Source of the DNA: Nocardioides jiangsuensis
Lineage (GTDB): Bacteria; Actinomycetota; Actinomycetes; Propionibacteriales; Nocardioidaceae
Assembly (NCBI RefSeq): GCF_019679455.1
Contig: NZ_JAIEZQ010000001.1
Location: 1,426,001-1,490,000, forward strand
Direction of reading: 5' to 3'
DNA length: 64,000 bases
Shown: positions 17,369-24,107 of the stretch, piece by piece
Layout: each line of letters opens with the position of its first letter
Numbering within the stretch: position 1 is the stretch's first letter
Made by a program: the position numbers and the translations under genes
The notes under the pieces: generated by a model
Database searches by the model: none
What the model saw: only the letters and a program-made list of their open reading frames with translations
Told to the model about the DNA's origin: nothing

Positions 17369-17374
17369 AGGGTA
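17369..17374 (-). promoter_or_regulatory. -10 box for the trpS leader transcript
   Basis: TACCCT (TANNNT) on the minus strand, seven bases before the leader peptide ATG and inside the 52-base gap after mmsA. No good -35 is visible. Confidence 0.5.
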
Positions 17375-17413
17375 CCGCCCCGGGCCGTGCGGCGCCGGGT
17401 GACAGCAGGCGGG

Positions 17414-18904
17414 TCAGCGGGTCCGGGGGAAACCCAGGTCGACCTGCGACGTGGCCGGGTCCGGCCAGCGGGAGGTGACCACCTTGCCGCGCGTGTAGAA
17501 GCTGACCCCCTCGGGGCCGTACATGTGGGTGTCCCCGAACAGGGAGGCCTTCCAGCCGCCGAACGAGTAGTAGGCCACCGGCACCGGGATCGGCACGTTG
17601 ATGCCGACCATGCCGACCTCCACGTCGAACTGGAACCGCCGGGCCGCACCGCCGTCGCGGGTGAAGATCGCGGTGCCGTTGGCGTAGGGGTTGCCGTTGA
17701 CGACCGCGAGCGCCTCGTCGTACGTCTCGGCGCGGACCACGCACAGCACGGGCCCGAAGATCTCGTCGGTGTAGACGCTCATGTCGGGAGTGACGCGATC
17801 GAGCAGCGTCGTGCCGAGGAAGAACCCCGTCCGGGGAACGTCGGCCTCGCGACCGTCGACCACGACGGTGGCGCCGGACTCCGCGCCGGCGGCGACGTAC
17901 CCGGCGACCCGGTCGCGGTGCTCGGCGGTGATCAGCGGACCCATGTCGGTGTCGGGGGAAGCGCCGTCGCCCACCCGGAGCTTGGGCAGCCGGGCGGCGA
18001 TCGCGTCGACGAGCCGGTCGCCGACGTCCCCGACCGCCACGGTCACCGAGATCGCCATGCAGCGCTCGCCGGCGGCGCCGTACGCCGCGGAGACGGCCGC
18101 GTCCGCGGCCAGGTCGACGTCAGCGTCGGGGAGTACCACCATGTGGTTCTTCGCGCCGCCGAGCGCCTGGACCCGCTTGCCGTGGGCGGTGCCGGTCTCG
18201 TAGATGGAGCGGGCGATCGGCGTGGAGCCCACGAAGCTGACCGCGGCCACGTCGGGGTGGGCCAGCAGGCCGTCGACCGCGACCTTGTCACCCTGGAGCA
18301 CGGTGAAGACCCCGTCGGGCAGCCCGGCGTGCTGCCACAGGTCGGCGAGGAACAGGGAGGCGGACGGGTCCTTCTCGCTCGGCTTGAGCACGAAGGCGTT
18401 GCCGCACGCGATCGCGTTGGCGCACATCCACAGCGGCACCATCACGGGGAAGTTGAACGGGGTGATCCCGGCGACCACGCCGAGCGGCTGGCGGATCGAG
18501 TACACGTCGACCCCGACGCTCGCCTGCTCGGAGAAGCCGCCCTTGAGGAGCTGCGGGACACCGGTCGCGAACTCCACGTTCTCCAGTCCCCGGGCCACCT
18601 CGCCCGCCGCGTCCGCGAGCACCTTGCCGTGCTCGGCGGTGACCACCGCGGCGAGCTCGTCGGCGTGCCGGTGGAGCAGCTCGCGGAAGGCGAACAGGAC
18701 CGAGGAGCGCTCGGACAGGGAGGCGTGCCGCCACTCCGCGGCGGCCCGCTTCGCGTCGGCGACCGCGGCGTCCACGTCCGCCTGGTCGGCGAGCAGGACC
18801 TCGGCGGTGCACTCGCCGGTGGCCGGGTTGTGCACGGGCGCGGTGCGGGTCGACGAGCCGGGCGTCGAGACGCCACCGATCCAGTGGTTGATGCGTGCTG
18901 TCAC
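17414..18904 (-). CDS. mmsA: CoA-acylating methylmalonate-semialdehyde dehydrogenase
   Basis: A 496-residue aldehyde dehydrogenase superfamily enzyme that turns malonate or methylmalonate semialdehyde into acetyl- or propionyl-CoA in valine, beta-alanine and inositol breakdown. The catalytic Cys282 sits in GERCMA. Other segments are TPFNFP at 148-153, LKPSEKDP at 173-180, FVGST at 224-228 and AKNHMVVLPDAD at 251-262. The catalytic Glu of ordinary aldehyde dehydrogenases is replaced by the KNHMVV segment typical of the CoA-dependent family. It has a good promoter (TTGCCA, 16 bases, TAGTAT) six bases before the GTG. Confidence 0.93.
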   Translation of the reverse strand: MTARINHWIGGVSTPGSSTRTAPVHNPATGECTAEVLLADQADVDAAVADAKRAAAEWRHASLSERSSVLFAFRELLHRHADELAAVVTAEHGKVLADAAGEVARGLENVEFATGVPQLLKGGFSEQASVGVDVYSIRQPLGVVAGITPFNFPVMVPLWMCANAIACGNAFVLKPSEKDPSASLFLADLWQHAGLPDGVFTVLQGDKVAVDGLLAHPDVAAVSFVGSTPIARSIYETGTAHGKRVQALGGAKNHMVVLPDADVDLAADAAVSAAYGAAGERCMAISVTVAVGDVGDRLVDAIAARLPKLRVGDGASPDTDMGPLITAEHRDRVAGYVAAGAESGATVVVDGREADVPRTGFFLGTTLLDRVTPDMSVYTDEIFGPVLCVVRAETYDEALAVVNGNPYANGTAIFTRDGGAARRFQFDVEVGMVGINVPIPVPVAYYSFGGWKASLFGDTHMYGPEGVSFYTRGKVVTSRWPDPATSQVDLGFPRTR

Positions 18905-18910
18905 ATGTCG

Positions 18911-18938
18911 ATACTACGCAGGGAGTCGGGCCTGGCAA
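18911..18938 (-). promoter_or_regulatory. mmsA promoter, leaderless geometry
   Basis: On the minus strand TTGCCA (18938-18933), a 16-base spacer and TAGTAT (18916-18911), ending six bases before the GTG start. One of the best sigma-A-type promoters in the window. Confidence 0.6.
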
Positions 18939-19011
18939 CCGGATCCGTTGTCATCGAGACGACACTGCGTCGTGATCGATGGCTGCCGGCCCGCGGCCCG
19001 GAGGCAGGTAG

Positions 19012-19017
19012 TAGCGT
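19012..19017 (+). promoter_or_regulatory. -10 box of a probable leaderless acuC transcript
   Basis: TAGCGT ends six bases before the ATG at 19024. No Shine-Dalgarno. Confidence 0.5.
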
Positions 19018-19023
19018 GACGAC

Positions 19024-20211
19024 ATGGCAGGCCGCGCGTGCGTCGTGTTCGACAAGACGCTCACCGACTACGACTTCGGCCCCAGCCACCCCATGTCCCC
19101 GCTCCGGGTCGACCTCACCATGCGCCTGGCCGAGAGCCTCGGCGTCGTCGGCGGCCCCCGCTCCACGCTGGACGTGGTGAACGCCCCGATGGCGACGGAC
19201 GAGCAGGTGGCCACGGTCCACACCGCCGAGCTGATCGAGGCCGTGAAGGCGATGAGCCTCGACCCCTACCAGGTCGACGAGGTGCACGGGCTGGGCACCG
19301 ACGACAACCCGGCCTTCGAGGGCATGCATACCGCCGCCTCGCACATCGTCGGCGCCTCGGTGGAGGCCGCGCGACGGGTCTGGAGCGGCGAGCACCTGCA
19401 CGCCGCCAACATCACCGGCGGGCTGCACCACGCCATGCCGGACAGGGCGAGCGGCTTCTGCATCTACAACGACGTCGCCGTCGCGATCCGCTGGCTGCTC
19501 GACAACGGGGCCGAGCGGGTGGTCTACGTGGACGTCGACGTGCACCACGGCGACGGGGTCGAGAAGGTCTTCTACGACGACCCGCGTGTGCTCACGGTGA
19601 GCCTGCACGAGACCGGGCAGATGCTCTTCCCCGGCACCGGCTTCCCCGCCGACACCGGCGGCCCCGATGCGCAGGGCAGCGCCGTCAACGTGGCGTTGCC
19701 ACCCGGGACGGCCGACGCAGGATGGCTCCGCGCCTTCCACGCCGTCGTGCCGCCGCTGGTGCGGGAGTTCAAGCCCGACGTGCTGGTCACCCAGCACGGC
19801 TGCGACTCCCACATCGACGACCCCCTGGCGCACCTGAGCCTGACGGTCGACGGTCAGCGGGCGGCGTACCTGGCGCTGCACGACCTCGCGCACGAGGTCT
19901 GCGACGGCCGGTGGGTGGTCACCGGCGGCGGGGGCTACTCCGTGGTCGACGTGGTGCCGCGAGCCTGGACGCACCTGCTGGCGATCGTGGGCGGCTCACC
20001 GCTGGACCCGCACACGGAGACGCCCGACGACTGGCGCGAGCACGTGCGGACGCTGCTCGGGCGTACGGCGCCGTTCCGGCTGACCGACGGGCGTACGCCG
20101 GCGTACCGCGACTGGGCCGAGGGCTACGACCCCTCCACCTGGCTGGACCGGGCGATCCACGCGACTCGCGAGGCGGCCTTCCCGCCGAACGGCCTGGACT
20201 ATCTGCCCTGA
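19024..20211 (+). CDS. acuC: Acetoin utilization protein AcuC / histone deacetylase family
   Basis: A 395-residue zinc-dependent deacetylase of the arginase-deacetylase fold. GGLHHAMP at 132-139 supplies the catalytic His pair, and YVDVDVHHGDG at 168-178 supplies the zinc ligands Asp172 and His174; GGGGYSV comes later. In Bacillus, AcuC deacetylates acetyl-CoA synthetase and so controls acetate and acetoin use. A similar protein-lysine deacetylase role is likely but not shown by the sequence. It diverges from mmsA with about 120 bases between them. Confidence 0.88.
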   Translation: MAGRACVVFDKTLTDYDFGPSHPMSPLRVDLTMRLAESLGVVGGPRSTLDVVNAPMATDEQVATVHTAELIEAVKAMSLDPYQVDEVHGLGTDDNPAFEGMHTAASHIVGASVEAARRVWSGEHLHAANITGGLHHAMPDRASGFCIYNDVAVAIRWLLDNGAERVVYVDVDVHHGDGVEKVFYDDPRVLTVSLHETGQMLFPGTGFPADTGGPDAQGSAVNVALPPGTADAGWLRAFHAVVPPLVREFKPDVLVTQHGCDSHIDDPLAHLSLTVDGQRAAYLALHDLAHEVCDGRWVVTGGGGYSVVDVVPRAWTHLLAIVGGSPLDPHTETPDDWREHVRTLLGRTAPFRLTDGRTPAYRDWAEGYDPSTWLDRAIHATREAAFPPNGLDYLP

Positions 20212-20308
20212 GTGGGGATCCGGCGGCGTGTTCCACTCGACACGCCGGCGATATGTAAAGGTTGTCCGAAAAGTCACCCCTTCCCCACGGGTCACTCTAG
20301 GCTCTATT

Positions 20309-20318
20309 CTCACGTGAG
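20309..20318. promoter_or_regulatory. Palindrome CTCACGTGAG overlapping a possible -10 box
   Basis: A ten-base perfect palindrome whose first two bases are the end of TATTCT (20305-20310, TANNNT). It is a plausible operator at the promoter of the small HTH gene. Confidence 0.35.
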
Positions 20319-20332
20319 CACATACGTAAGGT

Positions 20333-20352
20333 CTCCGGCGGGGAAGCCGGAG
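20333..20352 (+). promoter_or_regulatory. Hairpin in the leader of the small HTH gene
   Basis: CTCCGGC (20333-20339) pairs with GCCGGAG (20346-20352) around a six-base loop, about 30 bases before the start codon. Confidence 0.35.
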
Positions 20353-20383
20353 GGCGTCGTGTGCTGTGAAAGAGCGGTGCATC

Positions 20384-20590
20384 ATGGCCTCAAACAACCC
20401 CGGGGACATCTCCGAGGTGAAGTTCCTCACCGTGGCGGAGGTCGCCACGGTGATGCGCGTGTCCAAGATGACGGTCTACCGTCTGGTCCACTCCGGAGAG
20501 CTCCCCGCCGTGCGCGTCGGTCGCTCCTTCCGGGTCCCCGAGGACACCGTGAACGAGTACCTGCGCAAGAGCTTCTACCAGACGGGCTGA
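20384..20590 (+). CDS. Excisionase-family (MerR-like) DNA-binding protein, Rv0500A type
   Basis: A 68-residue protein made almost entirely of one winged helix-turn-helix: FLTVAEVATVMRVSKMTVYRLV followed by the wing GELPAVRVGRSFRVPEDTV. It is closely similar to mycobacterial Rv0500A, which likewise sits just before the gene for bS22, so this is a conserved actinobacterial DNA-binding protein rather than a phage excisionase. The target is unknown. The ATG at 20384 is preferred (AAAGAG about ten bases upstream); an in-frame GTG at 20366 would add six residues. It is followed by a strong terminator. Confidence 0.85.
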   Translation: MASNNPGDISEVKFLTVAEVATVMRVSKMTVYRLVHSGELPAVRVGRSFRVPEDTVNEYLRKSFYQTG

Positions 20591-20620
20591 CCGCTCGGAC
20601 CCAGAAGACGTGAACGACGA

Positions 20621-20654
20621 AAAGGTGGCGGCCCCCGCGGGGGCCGCCACCTTT
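20621..20654. terminator. Strong bidirectional terminator
   Basis: A 16-base perfect stem (AAAGGTGGCGGCCCCC at 20621-20636 with its complement at 20639-20654) and a two-base loop, flanked by A and T runs. It lies between the convergent HTH and CAP genes and should stop both. Confidence 0.85.
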
Positions 20655-20688
20655 CTCGTGTGTCCGGGTCTGCTGCTCGGCGCCGGGG

Positions 20689-21219
20689 TCAGAAGCGCAT
20701 GAAGTTCGCGGCGACCACCCAGCGGCCCGAGGAGTCCGGCGTCGCACCGACCCCGATCCGCCGGGACTTGCTGCTCAGCAGCACCGCGCGGTGGCCGTCG
20801 GAGCGCATCCACATCCGGACCAGGGTGCGCGGCGTGATCGCTCCGCGGCCCAGCGTCTCGCCGGCATAGACCGCGGCGCAGCGGTTCAGCACGTCCAGCA
20901 TCGACTGGTGGTAGAACTCGTCGGTCCTCGCGAGGTACCTGCTCCAGTCCTCGGCGACGTCGTCGGTGCAGCTGGCGAGGCGGAGCCGGCCCAGGCCGTG
21001 GCTGGCGCGCCGCTTGTTGACCAGGCGCTGCACCTTGGTCTCGTAGGTGGACGGCGTCATCGAGAGCGCCGAGGTCTCGGTCTGTGCCGCCCCGGCCGGT
21101 GCGGCCGTGGACAGCCCCGTCCCGGTGGTGACGAGGGTGACGGCGAGGCCGGCGACGAGCAAGCGGGCGGCGGCGAGCGGGCCGCGCGGGCGCTGAACGC
21201 CCAGGGTTCGTGTGTCCAT
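20689..21219 (-). CDS. Secreted CAP (SCP/PR-1) domain protein
   Basis: A 176-residue protein with a long basic N-terminus and a hydrophobic signal segment ending in an Ala-rich cleavage region (TAAPAGAA), so it is exported. The mature part is a CAP domain: VNKRRASHGLGRLRL, the central ARTDEFYHQSML segment with a His, AGETLGRG, and MWMRSDGHRAVLLSSKSRRIGVGA with the second conserved His. The biochemical activity of bacterial CAP proteins is largely unknown. The frame opens further upstream; the ATG at 21219 with GGAGGGG before it gives a normal signal peptide. Confidence 0.82.
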   Translation of the reverse strand: MDTRTLGVQRPRGPLAAARLLVAGLAVTLVTTGTGLSTAAPAGAAQTETSALSMTPSTYETKVQRLVNKRRASHGLGRLRLASCTDDVAEDWSRYLARTDEFYHQSMLDVLNRCAAVYAGETLGRGAITPRTLVRMWMRSDGHRAVLLSSKSRRIGVGATPDSSGRWVVAANFMRF

Positions 21220-21248
21220 CTCTAAGGCCCCTCCCAAGGCCTCATGGG

Positions 21249-21295
21249 CGTGGCCCGCGGCCGCCCGCGATGTGCGGGATGCGGCGTGGGCCACG
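21249..21295 (-). promoter_or_regulatory. Long hairpin in the leader of the CAP gene
   Basis: Arms CGTGGCCC (21249-21256) and GGGCCACG (21288-21295), then GCCG with CGGC, then CCCGC with GCGGG around a five-base loop: 17 pairs in 47 bases, ending 29 bases before the CAP start codon. It has no T run, so it looks like a structured 5' leader rather than a terminator. Confidence 0.5.
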
Positions 21296-21390
21296 AAAAG
21301 CGCGTTATGTGCTGCTGACGGAAGAGTTACCCAGTGTGAGGTGCGACATAAACCTTGAAACGAGTGCGGCGACGGTGCGACTTGTCGCTG

Positions 21391-21411
21391 CTTTCACAGT
21401 ATGGGTGAAAG
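21391..21411. repeat. Inverted repeat CTTTCAC-N7-GTGAAAG
   Basis: Seven-base perfect arms separated by seven bases, in the divergent promoter region. It has the size of a dimeric regulator's operator. The half sites are in the opposite order from Rex sites. Confidence 0.4.
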
Positions 21412-21615
21412 GTGGGTCTTCTGCGAACTGTTGTGAAGAAAGATGTCAAGAGGACACTCTGAGTAGGTCTCGACTACTTGGTCCATCTTCACCATGGCTT
21501 GCCCGGGAAGTCCACTTCCGGGGGACTTTGCAGCGATTCGGGACACGCGGCAGTGCGGAGCCGGGGTGACCGGTTTCATCCTGCTCGGGACTGGCGGATA
21601 GGCTGGGGGCTTCTG

Positions 21616-21645
21616 GATCGCCGTCGCGCCTGTGCGGCGGCGATC
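21616..21645 (+). promoter_or_regulatory. Hairpin in the bS22 mRNA leader
   Basis: GATCGCCG (21616-21623) pairs with CGGCGATC (21638-21645), with CGC-GCG pairing inside, 24 bases before the start codon. It could be a ribosomal-protein autoregulatory structure. Confidence 0.4.
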
Positions 21646-21669
21646 GACTCGAGGCTCGAAAGGTCCACC

Positions 21670-21771
21670 GTGGGTTCTGTCATCAAGAAGCGCCGCAAGC
21701 GTATGGCGAAGAAGAAGCACCGCAAGCTGCTCAAGAAGACGCGCATCCAGCGTCGCCGCCAGGGCAAGTAG
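21670..21771 (+). CDS. Small ribosomal subunit protein bS22
   Basis: A 33-residue, extremely basic peptide, [20 protein letters not shown] through [10 protein letters not shown]. It matches the actinobacterial bS22 protein (mycobacterial Rv0500B, AURKAIP1/COX24-like), which lies near the decoding centre in mycobacterial ribosome structures. The GTG start is placed by homology to the conserved (M)GSVIKK beginning, with AAAGG upstream. The longer open frame around it has no coding character before this point. It lies between the Rv0500A-type HTH and the epimerase, as in mycobacteria. Confidence 0.93.
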   Translation: MGSVIKKRRKRMAKKKHRKLLKKTRIQRRRQGK

Positions 21772-21795
21772 GCCTGAGGCCAGGGGGTCAGCAAG

Positions 21796-22818
21796 GTGGG
21801 GCGCGTCGTGCTCGTGACCGGGGTCTCGCGAGGCCTCGGTAGCCGCTTCGCGCGCCTCGTCTCCGCCGACCCCGGCGTCGACCGCGTGATCGGGGTCGAC
21901 GTCGTGCCCCCACGGGGGGACATGGGGGACGTCCGGTTCATCCGGGCCGACATCCGCAACCCGGTGATCACGAAGGTGATCGCGGGGGAGGAGGTCGACA
22001 CCGTCGTCCACCTGAGCGTGCTCGCCTCGCCGGGCAGCGCCGGGGGGCGCTCCTCGATGAAGGAGCTCAACGTCATCGGGACGATGCAGCTCCTCGCGGC
22101 CTGCCAGAAGGCGCCGGGCCTCCGCCACCTCGTCGTGAAGTCGTCGGCGGAGGTCTACGGCTCCTCGAGCCGCGATCCCGCCATGTTCCGCGAGGACATG
22201 GGACCGAAGCGGATGCCCCGGTCGGGCTTCGCCAAGGACGCGATCGAGGTCGAGGGGTACGTCCGCGGGTTCGCCCGCCGGCGCCCCGAGGTGTCCGTGA
22301 CGATGCTGCGGCCCGCGACGCTGATCGGGCCGACGGCCGGCTCGCCGATGGTGCAGTACTTCCGGCTGCCGGTGCTCCCTACCGTGCTCGGCTTCGACGC
22401 GCGGCTGCAGTTCCTGCACGAGAGCGACCTGCTCGACGCGCTGCGCCACGCCACGACCAGCGGCGTGCACGGCACCTTCAACGTGGCCGGCGAGGGCGTG
22501 CTGATGCTCTCGCAGGCCGTCCGCCGGCTCGGGAAGCCCTCGGTCTCGTTGCCCGGCTTCGCCTTCAACAGCGTCGGCCAGATGCTGCGCCGCTCGCGCG
22601 TGGCCGACTTCCCGCCGGACCAGCAGAGCTACCTGACCTTCGGCCGCGGTGTCGACACGCGGCGAATGCGCGACGTGCTCGGCTTCGTCCCCGCCTACAC
22701 GACCGAGGCCGCCTTCGAGGACCTGTGCCGCGAGCTCGGCCCCGGCCTCGTCTCGCCCGAGCGGGTCGCGACGGTCGAGGGTGCGGTCGCCCACGCTCTG
22801 GGGAGTGCCCGTGGCTGA
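21796..22818 (+). CDS. NAD-dependent epimerase/dehydratase family protein
   Basis: A 340-residue extended-SDR-like protein. The Rossmann motif TGVSRGLGSR starts at residue 8, DIRNP follows in the NAD region, and VVHLSVLASPGS and SSAEVYGSS mark the active-site strand. The YxxxK motif is altered: upstream of Lys147 the Tyr position appears to be Ser143 (RSGFAKD), so classical epimerase chemistry is doubtful. It corresponds by position to the mycobacterial galE2-type gene next to bS22. It overlaps the acyltransferase gene by eight bases, so the two are coupled and probably act in one lipid or polar-head-group pathway. Confidence 0.8.
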   Translation: MGRVVLVTGVSRGLGSRFARLVSADPGVDRVIGVDVVPPRGDMGDVRFIRADIRNPVITKVIAGEEVDTVVHLSVLASPGSAGGRSSMKELNVIGTMQLLAACQKAPGLRHLVVKSSAEVYGSSSRDPAMFREDMGPKRMPRSGFAKDAIEVEGYVRGFARRRPEVSVTMLRPATLIGPTAGSPMVQYFRLPVLPTVLGFDARLQFLHESDLLDALRHATTSGVHGTFNVAGEGVLMLSQAVRRLGKPSVSLPGFAFNSVGQMLRRSRVADFPPDQQSYLTFGRGVDTRRMRDVLGFVPAYTTEAAFEDLCRELGPGLVSPERVATVEGAVAHALGSARG

Positions 22819-24058
22819 CGCCGAGATCATCCCGCTGGGCACCCGTGGGCGCCCGGGACGCGGCACCGGAAGCAACAAGCCGTCGGCCGCGGCACGGAGC
22901 CTCGCCGGCGGCGCCGCCAAGAGGCCGGGCGATGCCCGGCCCACCCCGAAGAAGCGGACCGCGCCGCCGCGACCTGTCGACGAGCCCGCCGAGACCCCTG
23001 GTGAGGCGGCCGTCGGACCGGCGGACGAGCGCGTCGAGCAGCCGGTCAAGGAGGCGCCGGAGCCGACGTACGACGGCCTCCAGGAGGCCTCGGCAGTCGA
23101 GCCGGACCCCGGCACCGCAGGCGCGACGTCGGGCACGAGCACCCGTGACCGCGCGCCCGGTGCCGGCATCCCCGTCTCCGACTGGCTCAACGCCTTCACC
23201 CATGCGTCGAAGGAGGTGTTCGGGGAGGCCTGGGAGCCGCGCCTCGCCCAGTTCCTCGCCTTCCTGCGCCGCCGCGTCACGGGCGACTACGCCGTGGACG
23301 AGTACGGCTTCGACCGCGAGGTCACCCAGCGTTTCTTCCTGGCCGCGGTCCGGCCGATCGCCCAGAAGTGGTTCCGGGTCGAGGTGCGCGGCGCCGAGAA
23401 CATCCCGGTCGAGGGCGGCGCCCTGGTCGTCTCGAACCACTCGGGCACCCTCCCGGTCGACGGGCTGATGACCGCGGTGAGCATCCACGACCACACCGGG
23501 CGACACCTGCGCCCGCTCGGCGCCGACCTCGTGTTCCGACTCCCGCTGGTCGGGGAGATCGCCCGCAAGGGCGGGGCGACGCTGGCCTGCAACGACGACG
23601 CGGAGCGCATGCTCAGCGGCGGCGAGCTGGTCGGCGTCTGGCCCGAGGGGTTCAAGGGCATCGGCAAGCCGTACTCCGAGCGCTACAAGCTGCAGCGCTT
23701 CGGGCGGGGCGGGTTCGTCTCGGCCGCCCTGCGCACCGGCGTCCCGATCGTGCCCTGCTCGGTGGTCGGTGCCGAGGAGATCTACCCGCTCGTGGGCAAC
23801 ATCCCGTCGCTGGCGCGGCTGCTCGGCGTTCCCTACATCCCGATCACGCCGTTCTTCCCGCTGCTCGGCCCGCTGGGCCTGGTCCCGCTGCCCTCGAAGT
23901 GGCTGATCGAGTTCGGGGAGCCGATCCGCACCGACTCCTACGACGAAGGCGCGGCCGACGACCCGATGCTGGTGTTCAACGTGACCGATCAGGTCCGGGA
24001 GACCATCCAGCAGACGCTGTACTCCCTGCTGATGCAGCGCAGGTCGGTCTTCTTCTAG
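22811..24058 (+). CDS. Lysophospholipid acyltransferase (PlsC-like) family protein
   Basis: A 415-residue protein. The first 120 residues are a low-complexity Ala/Pro/Lys tail; the rest is a PlsC-like acyltransferase. The His-Asp box region is NHSGTLPVDG beginning at Asn209, a longer-spaced variant of NHX4D seen in the mycobacterial Rv0502 group, and GVWPEGFKGIGKP is the glycerol-3-phosphate-site block. It probably transfers acyl chains to a lysolipid at the membrane; the exact acceptor is unknown. The GTG start overlaps the previous gene. Confidence 0.85.
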   Translation: MADAEIIPLGTRGRPGRGTGSNKPSAAARSLAGGAAKRPGDARPTPKKRTAPPRPVDEPAETPGEAAVGPADERVEQPVKEAPEPTYDGLQEASAVEPDPGTAGATSGTSTRDRAPGAGIPVSDWLNAFTHASKEVFGEAWEPRLAQFLAFLRRRVTGDYAVDEYGFDREVTQRFFLAAVRPIAQKWFRVEVRGAENIPVEGGALVVSNHSGTLPVDGLMTAVSIHDHTGRHLRPLGADLVFRLPLVGEIARKGGATLACNDDAERMLSGGELVGVWPEGFKGIGKPYSERYKLQRFGRGGFVSAALRTGVPIVPCSVVGAEEIYPLVGNIPSLARLLGVPYIPITPFFPLLGPLGLVPLPSKWLIEFGEPIRTDSYDEGAADDPMLVFNVTDQVRETIQQTLYSLLMQRRSVFF

Positions 24059-24082
24059 GAGTACGCGCGACCGGTCTGCTGT

Positions 24083-24101
24083 GCTCGCCGCCGGGGCGAG
24101 C
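24083..24101. terminator. Short hairpin between convergent genes
   Basis: GCTCGCC and GGCGAGC with a five-base loop lie between the acyltransferase stop and the DUF5667 gene stop. No T run; weak. Confidence 0.35.
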
Positions 24102-24107
24102 CGCCCG

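Larger units (their letters stand above)
21220..21669. other. 450-base gene-free region between the CAP gene and bS22
   Basis: No coding region is supported here on either strand. It holds the divergent leaders of the CAP gene and of bS22: a long hairpin at 21249-21295, an inverted repeat at 21391-21411, a possible -10 box TAGGCT at 21599 for bS22, and a hairpin at 21616-21645. Base composition is noticeably less G/C-rich in 21300-21500 than in the neighbouring genes, as expected of promoter DNA. A perfect TTGACA lies on the minus strand near 21450, without a good -10 partner. Confidence 0.7.

Noticed and set aside
20384-20590. Phage excisionase
   Set aside because: The helix-turn-helix matches the excisionase family, but no integrase or attachment site is near, and the bS22 context matches the chromosomal mycobacterial gene.
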